This document shows, one piece after another, positions 4,114 to 10,966 of a DNA stretch of 10,966 nucleotides (the first letter of the stretch is position 1; the number at the start of each line of letters is the position of its first letter). Position numbers and translations under genes: made by a program. The notes beneath the pieces are model-generated. The model worked only from the letters and a program-made list of their open reading frames with translations, did no database searches and was not told the DNA's origin. This DNA comes from CALAMD01 sp035301345 (GTDB lineage: Bacteria > Bacillota > Bacilli > Bacillales > Amphibacillaceae): the NCBI GenBank assembly GCA_035301345.1, contig DATGUM010000044.1, positions 1-10,966 of the forward strand, written 5' to 3'.

Positions 4114-6300
4114 TCATTTATTATTTTTAATCACTTCATCACATAATTGTTTCCACTGATTAACGATTGTTTTAGTTAATTGTACGTTACTTCCTTTATT
4201 ATACAACACTTGTTCATAAAACGTCGCTAACTTTTTCATCTTATTTCCTGCATATTTTTTATCAACGGTTACTGCATATTCTCGAAGTGTCATACTCTCT
4301 TCTTTAGTGAGTCCACGTTTTCTCAGTAATTTTAACAAGTAAGTAAATGCTTTTTCAAATGAAGCAATCGACTGTTCGCGCGTCATACGGTTATATAGTT
4401 GTTTCATCCGAATCTCTCGTCGCTTATAAACGAGATAAGCAGTTAATCCAGCAATGATTATCAATAAAGTGATGAGCAACCATTTTAAAATGGTACTCTT
4501 CCCTTGTTCATCCTTTTGTTCGATTGAATCTTGTTCATTTTCTTCAACGGATTCGTCTTCTTCTGATTCAATCTGTTCTTCATCTAACGATTCTTCATTC
4601 AAAGGATCTTCCGCTTCTTCCATATCATCTTCTGGCACAATTGGTTGGTCAGGTGTAAAGCCTTTCGTCGGTTCAAAAGGTACCCAGCCAACGCCTGCGA
4701 AATATACTTCTACCCATGAATGAGCGTGTTCATTCGTTATTTCATATGTGCTTTTATCGCTTTGTTCATTCGTTAAAACTTCATCTCCACCTGTAAATCC
4801 TTTCACCCAACGTGCTTCAATATCAAGTGCTCGTAATAAGACGACCATTGACGTTGAATAATTATCACAATACCCTTGCTGTGTTTCAAAAAGAAATTGA
4901 TCGACGTAATCTTCATCTGCTTCTGGTACAGCAACATCTGTCGTTTCATAGACGAAATCTGTCGATGAAAAATGTGCTTCAACAGCTTGCGCTTTTTCTA
5001 GTGTATTCGTTGCACCTGCGTCTTCGACAATTTCTTCAGCCAATTCATGAATACGTTCTGGGAGTTCATCAGGTAATTGTGTGTATCGTGCTTGTTTATC
5101 TGCTTCATTCGTTTCGGACGTTGACAACTGCTCTTCAATATATGTTGGCTCGCGGTACGTTACATCGTACTGCTCAATAGATTCGCCATTCTCCACGTCA
5201 CGCTTTTTTAACAGACTCGATGCTTGATTCACAAATATATAGTCATTTAAATCATAGCGAATCGCCGTCGTCCCGTACGGATAAGCGAATAAATCCATGT
5301 CAGCAAATGAATCTTCATACGTAATCATTGCTTCTTTTTCATCATTTTCTAACGGTTGATCAAACATACCTAACTTAATCGAATCATTCGCTTGTTTTTC
5401 GTAAATGATTTCTTCGGAACGTTCCCACCCTTTACCTGTATACAAGTCTTTCGTTTCTACTTTATAGTAATGTTTCGTATCTGAGTGAGAAGTAAATAAT
5501 AGCGTATCATCCGTCTCAAACGGTCCGCCAAGCGTGTCGTCATTCGTTCCGTAACCTGACTTTTTCACTTGTTCTTCATCTGCTTCATTTTGGTTAAACA
5601 TCGTTGCAAAAGGAACAGGATCTGGCCATGCAGGCTCGTCTTTCGGCACGATGTATCCAGCAATGACAGCAATCGATAAAATAGACCCCAGCAAAAGAAC
5701 ATACTTAATGATTGTTCTAACATATTTTTTTATCGGTAATTCTTTTTGCCACGTCGCTGAAAAGCGTACGCATGCGAAAGATAGTATCGCAAAAATAAAC
5801 ACACGAATAATTGGTATCGTTCCATCATAAACGGTAAATGTATCAAGTACAGTTATGTAAAAGAACGTTAGTAAAACAAACAACAAATTATTTTTCAGAA
5901 CGATATACCAATAGAAAACTAAATAGCTAACGAGCCAAATAAGCGTAAAGAAAAGCATATTTTCAAATGGTTCAGTAATTAGGTGCCAATTACTTTTAGC
6001 AATAAATTGAGCATTTTCAATGATTTGCTCATACAGCGGCATCACTGAAAATAACTGTTTCGCCTGTATCGATACATTTATGACGATGATAAAGCCGACT
6101 GCTTTTAAAAGAAATGACAGCCACCAACGTAATTGTAAGTATGTCACGAGAAATGTATATATTAGAAAAACGATTAGTAACTGGACATTAGCTGATTCAA
6201 ATAACGTTTCAATCGGATAAACCCACTCTAAAAATAAGAACAGTCCTAACGTATATATAATAAAGTGCTCAACATTTGCAGCGGTGTGTCGCATATTCAT
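4114..6300 (-). CDS. transglutaminase-like membrane protein, TgpA/YebA type
   Basis: A 728-residue membrane protein of the TgpA family (B. subtilis YebA). The N-terminal third carries about seven hydrophobic spans (roughly 11-30, 40-57, 60-80, 115-135, 138-156, 162-180, 198-218). An extracytoplasmic region follows, with a transglutaminase-like core: QQGYCDNYST with Cys478, NEHAHSWVEVYF with His527, and GWVPFEPTKGF with Glu543 where classical enzymes have Asp; FEPT is common in this bacterial group. Next comes a very acidic linker (about 557-598), a single membrane span (about 604-625) and a basic helical C-terminal domain, probably cytoplasmic and DUF4129-like. The substrate is unknown; cross-linking or proteolysis at the cell surface is a family-based guess. 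Its ATG overlaps the stop of the DUF58 gene (ATGA), and GAGGTG precedes it by about nine bases. The MoxR-DUF58-TgpA set is a widespread conserved cluster. Confidence 0.92.
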   Translation of the reverse strand: MNMRHTAANVEHFIIYTLGLFLFLEWVYPIETLFESANVQLLIVFLIYTFLVTYLQLRWWLSFLLKAVGFIIVINVSIQAKQLFSVMPLYEQIIENAQFIAKSNWHLITEPFENMLFFTLIWLVSYLVFYWYIVLKNNLLFVLLTFFYITVLDTFTVYDGTIPIIRVFIFAILSFACVRFSATWQKELPIKKYVRTIIKYVLLLGSILSIAVIAGYIVPKDEPAWPDPVPFATMFNQNEADEEQVKKSGYGTNDDTLGGPFETDDTLLFTSHSDTKHYYKVETKDLYTGKGWERSEEIIYEKQANDSIKLGMFDQPLENDEKEAMITYEDSFADMDLFAYPYGTTAIRYDLNDYIFVNQASSLLKKRDVENGESIEQYDVTYREPTYIEEQLSTSETNEADKQARYTQLPDELPERIHELAEEIVEDAGATNTLEKAQAVEAHFSSTDFVYETTDVAVPEADEDYVDQFLFETQQGYCDNYSTSMVVLLRALDIEARWVKGFTGGDEVLTNEQSDKSTYEITNEHAHSWVEVYFAGVGWVPFEPTKGFTPDQPIVPEDDMEEAEDPLNEESLDEEQIESEEDESVEENEQDSIEQKDEQGKSTILKWLLITLLIIIAGLTAYLVYKRREIRMKQLYNRMTREQSIASFEKAFTYLLKLLRKRGLTKEESMTLREYAVTVDKKYAGNKMKKLATFYEQVLYNKGSNVQLTKTIVNQWKQLCDEVIKNNK

Positions 6301-7532
6301 TCGCTCTTCACCTCTACTTGATCATTGATAAATGTTTTTTCTGTTATTAACTGTACGCGTACATGGTAGTTTTGTAAGTTTTTCAGTTCCTTTTTATCCT
6401 CGTCATTTAATGCTGTTGAATGAGAGAAATAGAGCAAGACAGCATCTTGATGGGGTGAATTTTTCTTTAATTCACTCATTAACTGTTCATTCATAGTCGT
6501 CGCTAAATAAACGAATGTCGTGTTCGGAGACGACTGAATCGTCTTTGTTTCATCAACCCGCTTTTCTTTCATTTGATGACTCAAAGTCGTTAATGAAAAA
6601 AGTAAGTTGCGTGAGTTGTTCTCACGAATAACTTGGTCGCTATCGTAATGAATCGATGCTTCTACTTCTATTTGTTCGTTTGTAAAGTGGTTAAATAATG
6701 CTGCACAATATTCAATAGCACTTTCTTGCGCTTGTTTACTAGCATTTTTCTCGTCATAAAATAAGGCGACTGAAATATGTGCTCTCTTTTCATCGTCAAA
6801 CTGCTTCGTCATTAATTCGCCCTGCTTCGCAAATTGCTTCCAATGAATCGTTGAGAGTTTATCACCTGGTGAAAATTCTTTCACTGATGTACTCGTCACA
6901 GAATCTTGTTCAAATGACTTCGCTGTCGTTATGTAACCGTCTAATAAACGTCCTGCCCAATCGCTTGCTAACCGAACGTTTAACTGTCTCGGATAAATAA
7001 TTAACTCATCATCAACTATGATATGACTTTCTTTTTTAAATAAGCCGAATATATCTGTCGTTACTAGTCGTATACTGCCGCCCGAATGAATCCCACGAGC
7101 AATATGTTCTAGCGCATAAGAAAAAGTCACGTCTCTTTTAAAAAATGGCGCTTTTTCAATGATAATGACGTCTCTCTTTTTTATTTGCGTTAATTGTTCC
7201 GTCAACAAACTAACGTACGGCGTTCTTAATGATTCAGCTAACTTCTCCTCATACAATAAATAATGGACGGGAAACGGGATCGCTCGTCTTAATGAAATAT
7301 TTACATCGACTCGGTCGCCTGCATACACTTGCTTTTCACTAAACGAACGACTAACTGACCATCCTTTCATTGGGAACATATAAAATATCAGTTCATACAA
7401 TAATAAAACCGAATAACTCGTTAATAAAAATGAACTGACGAATCCGCCTTGAAACTGCATATATGCATAAAGAACAGCAAAAATAACGAACAAGAGCAAG
7501 AGTACAAATCTATTTTTAAACGTCTGACTCAT
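6297..7532 (-). CDS. DUF58 domain membrane protein, YeaD-like
   Basis: A 411-residue protein with two N-terminal membrane spans (about 8-26 and 31-52), a beta-rich middle part, and the DUF58 signature VKEFSPGDKLSTIHWKQFAK at 217-236. The region after the signature begins a von Willebrand factor A-like fold (HISVALFYDE) that lacks an obvious complete metal-binding motif. DUF58 proteins regularly occur with MoxR ATPases, which are thought to act as chaperones or activators of such partners (family knowledge; the exact role is unsettled). The gene starts inside the moxR stop codon (ATGA overlap) with AAAGGA upstream, and its own stop overlaps the next start, so the three proteins are likely made in a fixed ratio and work as one complex. 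Position and order match B. subtilis yeaD. Confidence 0.92.
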   Translation of the reverse strand: MSQTFKNRFVLLLLFVIFAVLYAYMQFQGGFVSSFLLTSYSVLLLYELIFYMFPMKGWSVSRSFSEKQVYAGDRVDVNISLRRAIPFPVHYLLYEEKLAESLRTPYVSLLTEQLTQIKKRDVIIIEKAPFFKRDVTFSYALEHIARGIHSGGSIRLVTTDIFGLFKKESHIIVDDELIIYPRQLNVRLASDWAGRLLDGYITTAKSFEQDSVTSTSVKEFSPGDKLSTIHWKQFAKQGELMTKQFDDEKRAHISVALFYDEKNASKQAQESAIEYCAALFNHFTNEQIEVEASIHYDSDQVIRENNSRNLLFSLTTLSHQMKEKRVDETKTIQSSPNTTFVYLATTMNEQLMSELKKNSPHQDAVLLYFSHSTALNDEDKKELKNLQNYHVRVQLITEKTFINDQVEVKSE

Positions 7533-8488
7533 TGTTCCATTCCTTTGCTCATCGGTATGTCTATTTCGTTCAATATCTCTTGCATAATCGCGTCAATATC
7601 AATTGCTGAAAATGTCGCTTCATCCGTTAATATCATTCGGTGACCACAAATGTAGGGCATCAAATATTTTACATCATCTGGTAAAACGAAATCTCGTCCG
7701 TCAAGAAAAGCTCGTGCTTTAGCTGCTTGAGCGATTGCTTCAGAACCACGTGGACTGACACCTAAGTAAACCATCGGATGTGAGCGCGTGCGAGCAACGA
7801 TTTGTACGATATAATTTAAAACATTATCCGCAATATGAACGTTTGCTACTTCTTTTTGACAAGCAAGTAAATCTGCTTGCGTCATAACTGGTGCAAGATG
7901 ATCAATCGGATGGTCACCGTCTAATCGTTTTAACATCGCTACTTCTTCACTTTCACTCGGATAGTCCATCGTTAACTTAAATAAAAATCGATCGAGTTGA
8001 GCTTCTGGTAAAGGATACGTTCCCGCAAATTCAAGTGGATTTTGCGTTGCCATGACGAGAAATGGATCGTCTAAGTCATGCGTCTGGCCGTCAACAGTCA
8101 CACTTCCTTCAGCCATTGCTTCTAATAAAGATGACTGCGTACGTGGAGACGTTCGATTAATTTCATCTGCTAAAACGACGTGACTTAGTAATGGTCCCGG
8201 ATAAAATTCAAACGTATGATCCTGTGGTTGATAAATCGATACGCCTGTTATGTCTGACGGTAATAAGTCTGGCGTAAATTGAATCCGGCTAAATTCGCAA
8301 TCAATCGATTGAGCGAGCGCCCGGACTAGCATCGTTTTCCCAACACCAGGAACACCTTCAAGTAAAACGTGCCCTTTTACGAGAAGTGCAACCAAACTTA
8401 ACTCAATATCATGTTCTTTTCCAACAATCACGTGTCCAATATTTTCAGTCACTTTATTTATTTTTTCATTTAATGTATGATTCGTCAT
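7529..8488 (-). CDS. MoxR-family AAA+ ATPase, YeaC-like
   Basis: A 319-residue cytoplasmic AAA+ ATPase of the MoxR group, close to the usual family length. Walker A is GVPGVGKT (45-52), Walker B is VVLADEIN (104-111), sensor 1 is ATQNP (Asn150), LPEAQLDRF (160-168) carries the likely arginine finger, and GVSPRGSEAI (243-252) holds the sensor 2 Arg247. All nucleotide-handling residues are present, so it should be active. MoxR proteins remodel or activate partner proteins, commonly the DUF58 proteins encoded beside them. This is the first gene of the operon ending in guaA. The ATG at 8488 is preceded by AGGT-type sequence (TAGGTT, about nine bases away), a weak ribosome binding site. A candidate promoter lies in the divergent intergenic region. 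Confidence 0.95.
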   Translation of the reverse strand: MTNHTLNEKINKVTENIGHVIVGKEHDIELSLVALLVKGHVLLEGVPGVGKTMLVRALAQSIDCEFSRIQFTPDLLPSDITGVSIYQPQDHTFEFYPGPLLSHVVLADEINRTSPRTQSSLLEAMAEGSVTVDGQTHDLDDPFLVMATQNPLEFAGTYPLPEAQLDRFLFKLTMDYPSESEEVAMLKRLDGDHPIDHLAPVMTQADLLACQKEVANVHIADNVLNYIVQIVARTRSHPMVYLGVSPRGSEAIAQAAKARAFLDGRDFVLPDDVKYLMPYICGHRMILTDEATFSAIDIDAIMQEILNEIDIPMSKGMEQ

Positions 8489-8545
8489 TTATGATAACCT
8501 ACCTTCATTACGCAAATGTATTTACAATCTATCTTGCTTTCTTTT

Positions 8546-8575
8546 CGTATATGATTCATTATACATTAATGTCAA
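8546..8575 (-). promoter_or_regulatory. candidate sigma-A promoter of the moxR-guaA operon
   Basis: The minus strand has a perfect -35 TTGACA (plus 8570-8575) and, 18 bases later, TATACG (plus 8546-8551) as a possible -10. A perfect TATAAT (plus 8558-8563) lies too close to that -35 and would need a different, weaker -35 upstream. Either would place transcription start about 50-70 bases before the moxR ATG. No other strong candidate exists in this divergent gap. Confidence 0.4.
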
Positions 8576-8617
8576 CGATTGAAAAAAGCGAACGATTAAA
8601 TAATGAGTCGTTGGGTA

Positions 8618-8623
8618 TATAAT
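8618..8623 (+). promoter_or_regulatory. candidate -10 box for the YihY-family gene
   Basis: A perfect TATAAT lies 27 bases before the first possible ATG of the YihY-family gene, within an AT-rich stretch. The -35 region is poor (TTAAAT at 16 bases spacing is the best I find). The implied leader is short, with AGAGGG as ribosome binding site at 8638-8643. Confidence 0.35.
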
Positions 8624-8649
8624 TATATAGATAGAAAAGAGGGAATATG

Positions 8650-9474
8650 ATGAATAAATTCATTCACTTTATTAAAGCTCTTATGGCGTCTTTTAAAAAG
8701 AATAACACGACGTTGTTAGGTGCTGCACAAGCGTATCATTATTTATTAATGATTGTGCCCCTACTTATCGTTAGTTTTGCTATCATACCTTATTTAAATT
8801 TAAACCCTGATGACGTATTAAAATTTATTGGGGAAATGATTCCAGAAGAACTTGCATCTATTTTTGAAAGTACAATTATTCATTTAGTTGAAACGCCAAA
8901 AGGTGGTCTATTAACATTCGGGATCATCGCTGCCTTATGGTCAGCTTCAAGTGGTTTAGTAGCGTTTATGAAGGCAACAAATACAGCGTATAACGTTGAA
9001 GAAACAAGATCTTTCTTAAAAGTTCGCTTAATTGCCACTGTATTAACAATCGGGATGATTTTATCCATTTTAGTCGCTTTCTTATTCGTCATTTTCGGTA
9101 ACGTTATTATTGAGTGGGTACAATCATTTATTGACATCAGACAACCTATTTATACGATGATTCAAGTGACGAGATGGCTAGCGAGTGTTACTGTTATGAC
9201 CGTTGTATTAATGATGATGTACCGGTTCGCACCGAATAAAAAGATTCCTTTTAAACATATTATTCCTGGAGCGGTGACGACGAGTCTTTTATGGATTATC
9301 GCTTCGCTAGGCTTTTCATTTTATATCGGAAACTTTGCAAACTTCTCTGCTACTTACGGAAGTTTAGGTGGGATGATTATTTTAATGATTTGGTTTTATT
9401 TAACAGGTATTTTATTAATGGTCGGAGCAGAAATTAACGTTATTTTACATGAGGAAAAACAAGTAGAAGAATAA
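8650..9474 (+). CDS. YihY/BrkB-family integral membrane protein
   Basis: A 274-residue polytopic membrane protein of the YihY/virulence factor BrkB family, formerly mislabelled ribonuclease BN. About six hydrophobic spans are visible. Family hallmarks are an N-terminal GAAQAYHYLLMIVPLLIV stretch (about 24-41), AALWSASSG (94-102), RFAPNKKIPFKHIIPGA (192-208), and ATYGSLGGMIILMIWFYLTG followed by GAEIN near the C-terminus. The function is not firmly established; transport or envelope roles have been suggested for relatives. Two ATG codons stand in tandem at 8647 and 8650. AGAGGG ends only three bases before the first and six before the second, so the second is preferred. The gene is transcribed away from moxR and converges on the DUF819 gene, so it is probably a single-gene unit. 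Confidence 0.92.
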   Translation: MNKFIHFIKALMASFKKNNTTLLGAAQAYHYLLMIVPLLIVSFAIIPYLNLNPDDVLKFIGEMIPEELASIFESTIIHLVETPKGGLLTFGIIAALWSASSGLVAFMKATNTAYNVEETRSFLKVRLIATVLTIGMILSILVAFLFVIFGNVIIEWVQSFIDIRQPIYTMIQVTRWLASVTVMTVVLMMMYRFAPNKKIPFKHIIPGAVTTSLLWIIASLGFSFYIGNFANFSATYGSLGGMIILMIWFYLTGILLMVGAEINVILHEEKQVEE

Positions 9475-9489
9475 CAAATAAAATAAGGA

Positions 9490-9579
9490 TGGACAAAGCA
9501 AAGAACACGAACAAGTTAGATGCTATTAACTGTTCGTGTTCTTAGTCTTTCTAATGACTTTGGTCCACCCTCATTTTTT
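9490..9579 (+). terminator. large hairpin terminator between convergent genes
   Basis: A perfect 13-base inverted repeat, AAGAACACGAACA (9501-9513) and TGTTCGTGTTCTT (9531-9543), encloses a 17-base loop. It is nested inside an outer imperfect pair, TGGACAAAG (9490-9498) with CTTTGGTCCA (9558-9567, one extra C). CCCTCA and six T (9574-9579) follow on the plus strand. On the minus strand the other side is T-rich too (TTATTTTATTTG), so it may serve both the YihY-family gene and the convergent DUF819 gene, although the plus-strand T-run is better placed. The element ends 14 bases before the DUF819 stop. Confidence 0.7.
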
Positions 9580-9593
9580 AATGAATACTTACA

Positions 9594-10844
9594 TTAAAAG
9601 AGCCAGTTGACTAAATAGTACATCGCTGTACCGATATAGTTACCGAGTACGTAACCGAGGACCCCAACGAGTAAGATGGGTACAATTAACTTGTTCCAAC
9701 CTTTCGCAATAGCCATTGCTGCTGCGGTCGTTGGCCCACCTAAGTTCGCGTTACTGGCAAGCGTCATTTCCTCTAAAGTAAACTTGAATGCTTTACCGAG
9801 TAATAACGTCACGAGCAAGTTAATAACTGCGATAATTAACACGAAGACGAATAACATTGGTCCGTGTTTTAATATAACAATTAATGATGCTGGTGCACCA
9901 ATAACGACGAAGAATAAATAAATTAAAAACGTTCCAATTTCTGTACTTCCGTTAATTTTCTCAAAGAATTTCGGGAAGCTTGTAACGATAATAATCGTCA
10001 ATGTCGTAAGCATTAAATATTGATCACCGAAAAGTGCTCTTAACACATCGATAAACACACTTGAACTACCTAAGTTACCGAGCGCTTCATCAATGAAGTC
10101 TGCTAAACTAAATGAAATAGTAACAATTGCAAAGGCTACTGCTACGTTCGTTGCAATATCTTTTAAAGACATTTCTGTTTTGCCCCAGAAGCTAGCTGCT
10201 TGCGTTTGTCCTTCTTCTTTTAATTTATCTTGCCCATCACTTGAAGCCGCTTCTGCCTCAATTTCATCCATATATGGTGTTGCAAAACGTTTTCTGAAAA
10301 AATGGCTCGTAGGAATACCGATAAGAATAATGAAAAATACAGCCATTAACATGTTATCAGCAACAGTAACTGTAGAAATTAACTCCCCAGAAGCTTCAAA
10401 CTTACTCGCCATTGCTGCTAAGTTTACACTACCACCTGTATATGACCCTGACATCATAGCTGTTACTTTATCTAATTCTTTAATAACTTTTCCTAAAGCT
10501 GCAAAGGCAACAATCGAACCAATAACTGTACCGAGCGCACTGATGAGGAATATGATTAAAATACGACCACTCTGTTTTAATATCTTTCTTAAATTACCTT
10601 GGAATAATAAGAGCGGAATTGCTAGTGGCACAACATAATCCCAGACGACATCGTACACTTCTGAATCAGTTGGAATAATATTTAAATTTGTTAAAATCAT
10701 TGCACCGAGTAAAGCAATAACTGCACCAGAAATCGTTGACGCCCAGTTATATCTCTGTTCAAGATAAATACTGATAGCTGCCCAACCTGTTACAAACATC
10801 CAGAGAACCCATGTGTTATCTGGAGATATTAATGAAGTTTCCAT
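9594..10844 (-). CDS. DUF819 family integral membrane protein, YjcL-like
   Basis: A 416-residue polytopic membrane protein of family DUF819 (B. subtilis YjcL). It has two hydrophobic halves with about five or six spans each, joined by a charged cytoplasmic-looking loop (about 184-225). The halves carry matching Gly-rich motifs, GSYTGGSVN (133-141) and SNANLGGPTTAAA (364-376), which suggests an inverted-repeat transporter architecture. Its substrate is unknown to me. The ATG follows AAAGGATG by about nine bases. The gene converges with the YihY-family gene. A short open frame ending 71 bases upstream on the same strand could be the end of a preceding gene in one operon. Nothing is missing relative to family length. 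Confidence 0.92.
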   Translation of the reverse strand: METSLISPDNTWVLWMFVTGWAAISIYLEQRYNWASTISGAVIALLGAMILTNLNIIPTDSEVYDVVWDYVVPLAIPLLLFQGNLRKILKQSGRILIIFLISALGTVIGSIVAFAALGKVIKELDKVTAMMSGSYTGGSVNLAAMASKFEASGELISTVTVADNMLMAVFFIILIGIPTSHFFRKRFATPYMDEIEAEAASSDGQDKLKEEGQTQAASFWGKTEMSLKDIATNVAVAFAIVTISFSLADFIDEALGNLGSSSVFIDVLRALFGDQYLMLTTLTIIIVTSFPKFFEKINGSTEIGTFLIYLFFVVIGAPASLIVILKHGPMLFVFVLIIAVINLLVTLLLGKAFKFTLEEMTLASNANLGGPTTAAAMAIAKGWNKLIVPILLVGVLGYVLGNYIGTAMYYLVNWLF

Positions 10845-10915
10845 GTTTTACACATCCTTTGTTAGTTTTCACTTCGTAACTGCTTGGATGAATCACATAT
10901 TATTTCCATTAATGC

Positions 10916-10966
10916 TTACTCAAAGTCTGAATGATCACCACCTTTAATAGATTCATGTCTAAGTAT
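10916..10966 (-). CDS. possible C-terminal end of an upstream gene (fragment)
   Basis: The frame entering from the right edge reads ILRHESIKGGDHSDFE and then stops with TAA at 10916. Sixteen codons are too few to identify a family, and an open frame this short is not significant by itself. The hydrophilic, Glu/Asp-rich ending does look like a protein C-terminus, and its position 71 bases before the DUF819 start would suit an upstream operon partner. Another frame here (MNLLKVVIIQTLSKH) is also open, so this is tentative. Confidence 0.3.
   Translation of the reverse strand: MLRHESIKGGDHSDFE

Noticed and set aside
4660..4680. Glu543 instead of Asp in the transglutaminase triad as a sign of inactivity
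   Set aside because: FEPT at this position is common in Gram-positive TgpA-like proteins, and Cys478 and His527 are present.
4454..4723. Serine-rich plus-strand frame of 89 codons
   Set aside because: It is the complement of the acidic Glu/Asp linker of the transglutaminase-like protein, which gives Ser-rich antisense frames automatically.
9562..9571. AGGGTGGACC on the minus strand, reminiscent of the T-box sequence AGGGTGGNACCGCG
   Set aside because: The match stops after ACC, and no minus-strand gene lies downstream for a leader to control. It is part of the convergent terminator hairpin.
10093..10638. 181-codon open frame on the plus strand opposite the DUF819 gene
   Set aside because: No sensible ribosome binding site and no family pattern; it mirrors the hydrophobic codons of the real gene and reads as a shadow.

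Overview
The window looks like a low-GC Firmicute chromosome of the order Bacillales. The basis is AT-rich DNA, AGGAGG-type ribosome binding sites, and the gene order MoxR ATPase - DUF58 protein - transglutaminase-like membrane protein - guaA, which matches yeaC-yeaD-yebA-guaA of Bacillus subtilis. The genus cannot be fixed from the sequence.

Left part (1-2547, all minus strand): one end of an integrated conjugative element of the Tn916/Tn5801 family, abutting the 3' end of guaA. Reading away from guaA it holds a C5-cytosine DNA methyltransferase, a 61-residue unknown protein, two DUF961 proteins (Orf23 and Orf22 type), and the first 36 codons of the FtsK/TcpA-type coupling protein (Orf21 type), cut by the window edge. 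Integrase, excisionase, relaxase and any resistance cargo would lie outside the window. The last codons of guaA carry a near match to the known Tn5801 target, so the element probably entered there. The methyltransferase gene also contains a long +1 reading frame that looks like a protein in its own right.

Middle (2548-8488, minus strand): a chromosomal operon moxR > DUF58 > transglutaminase-like > guaA. The first three genes are joined by ATGA stop/start overlaps, and guaA follows after 33 bases. The first three probably form an envelope-associated ATPase/membrane system. guaA makes GMP synthase. Its synthetase half is well conserved, but its glutaminase half has lost the catalytic Cys, His and Glu (Gly82, Val169, Cys171), so the enzyme should not be able to use glutamine by the normal route. 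This is the most striking point in the window.

Right part (8489-10966): a divergent promoter region, a plus-strand YihY/BrkB-family membrane protein, a large hairpin terminator shared by convergent genes, a minus-strand DUF819-family membrane protein, and possibly the last 16 codons of a further minus-strand gene at the edge.
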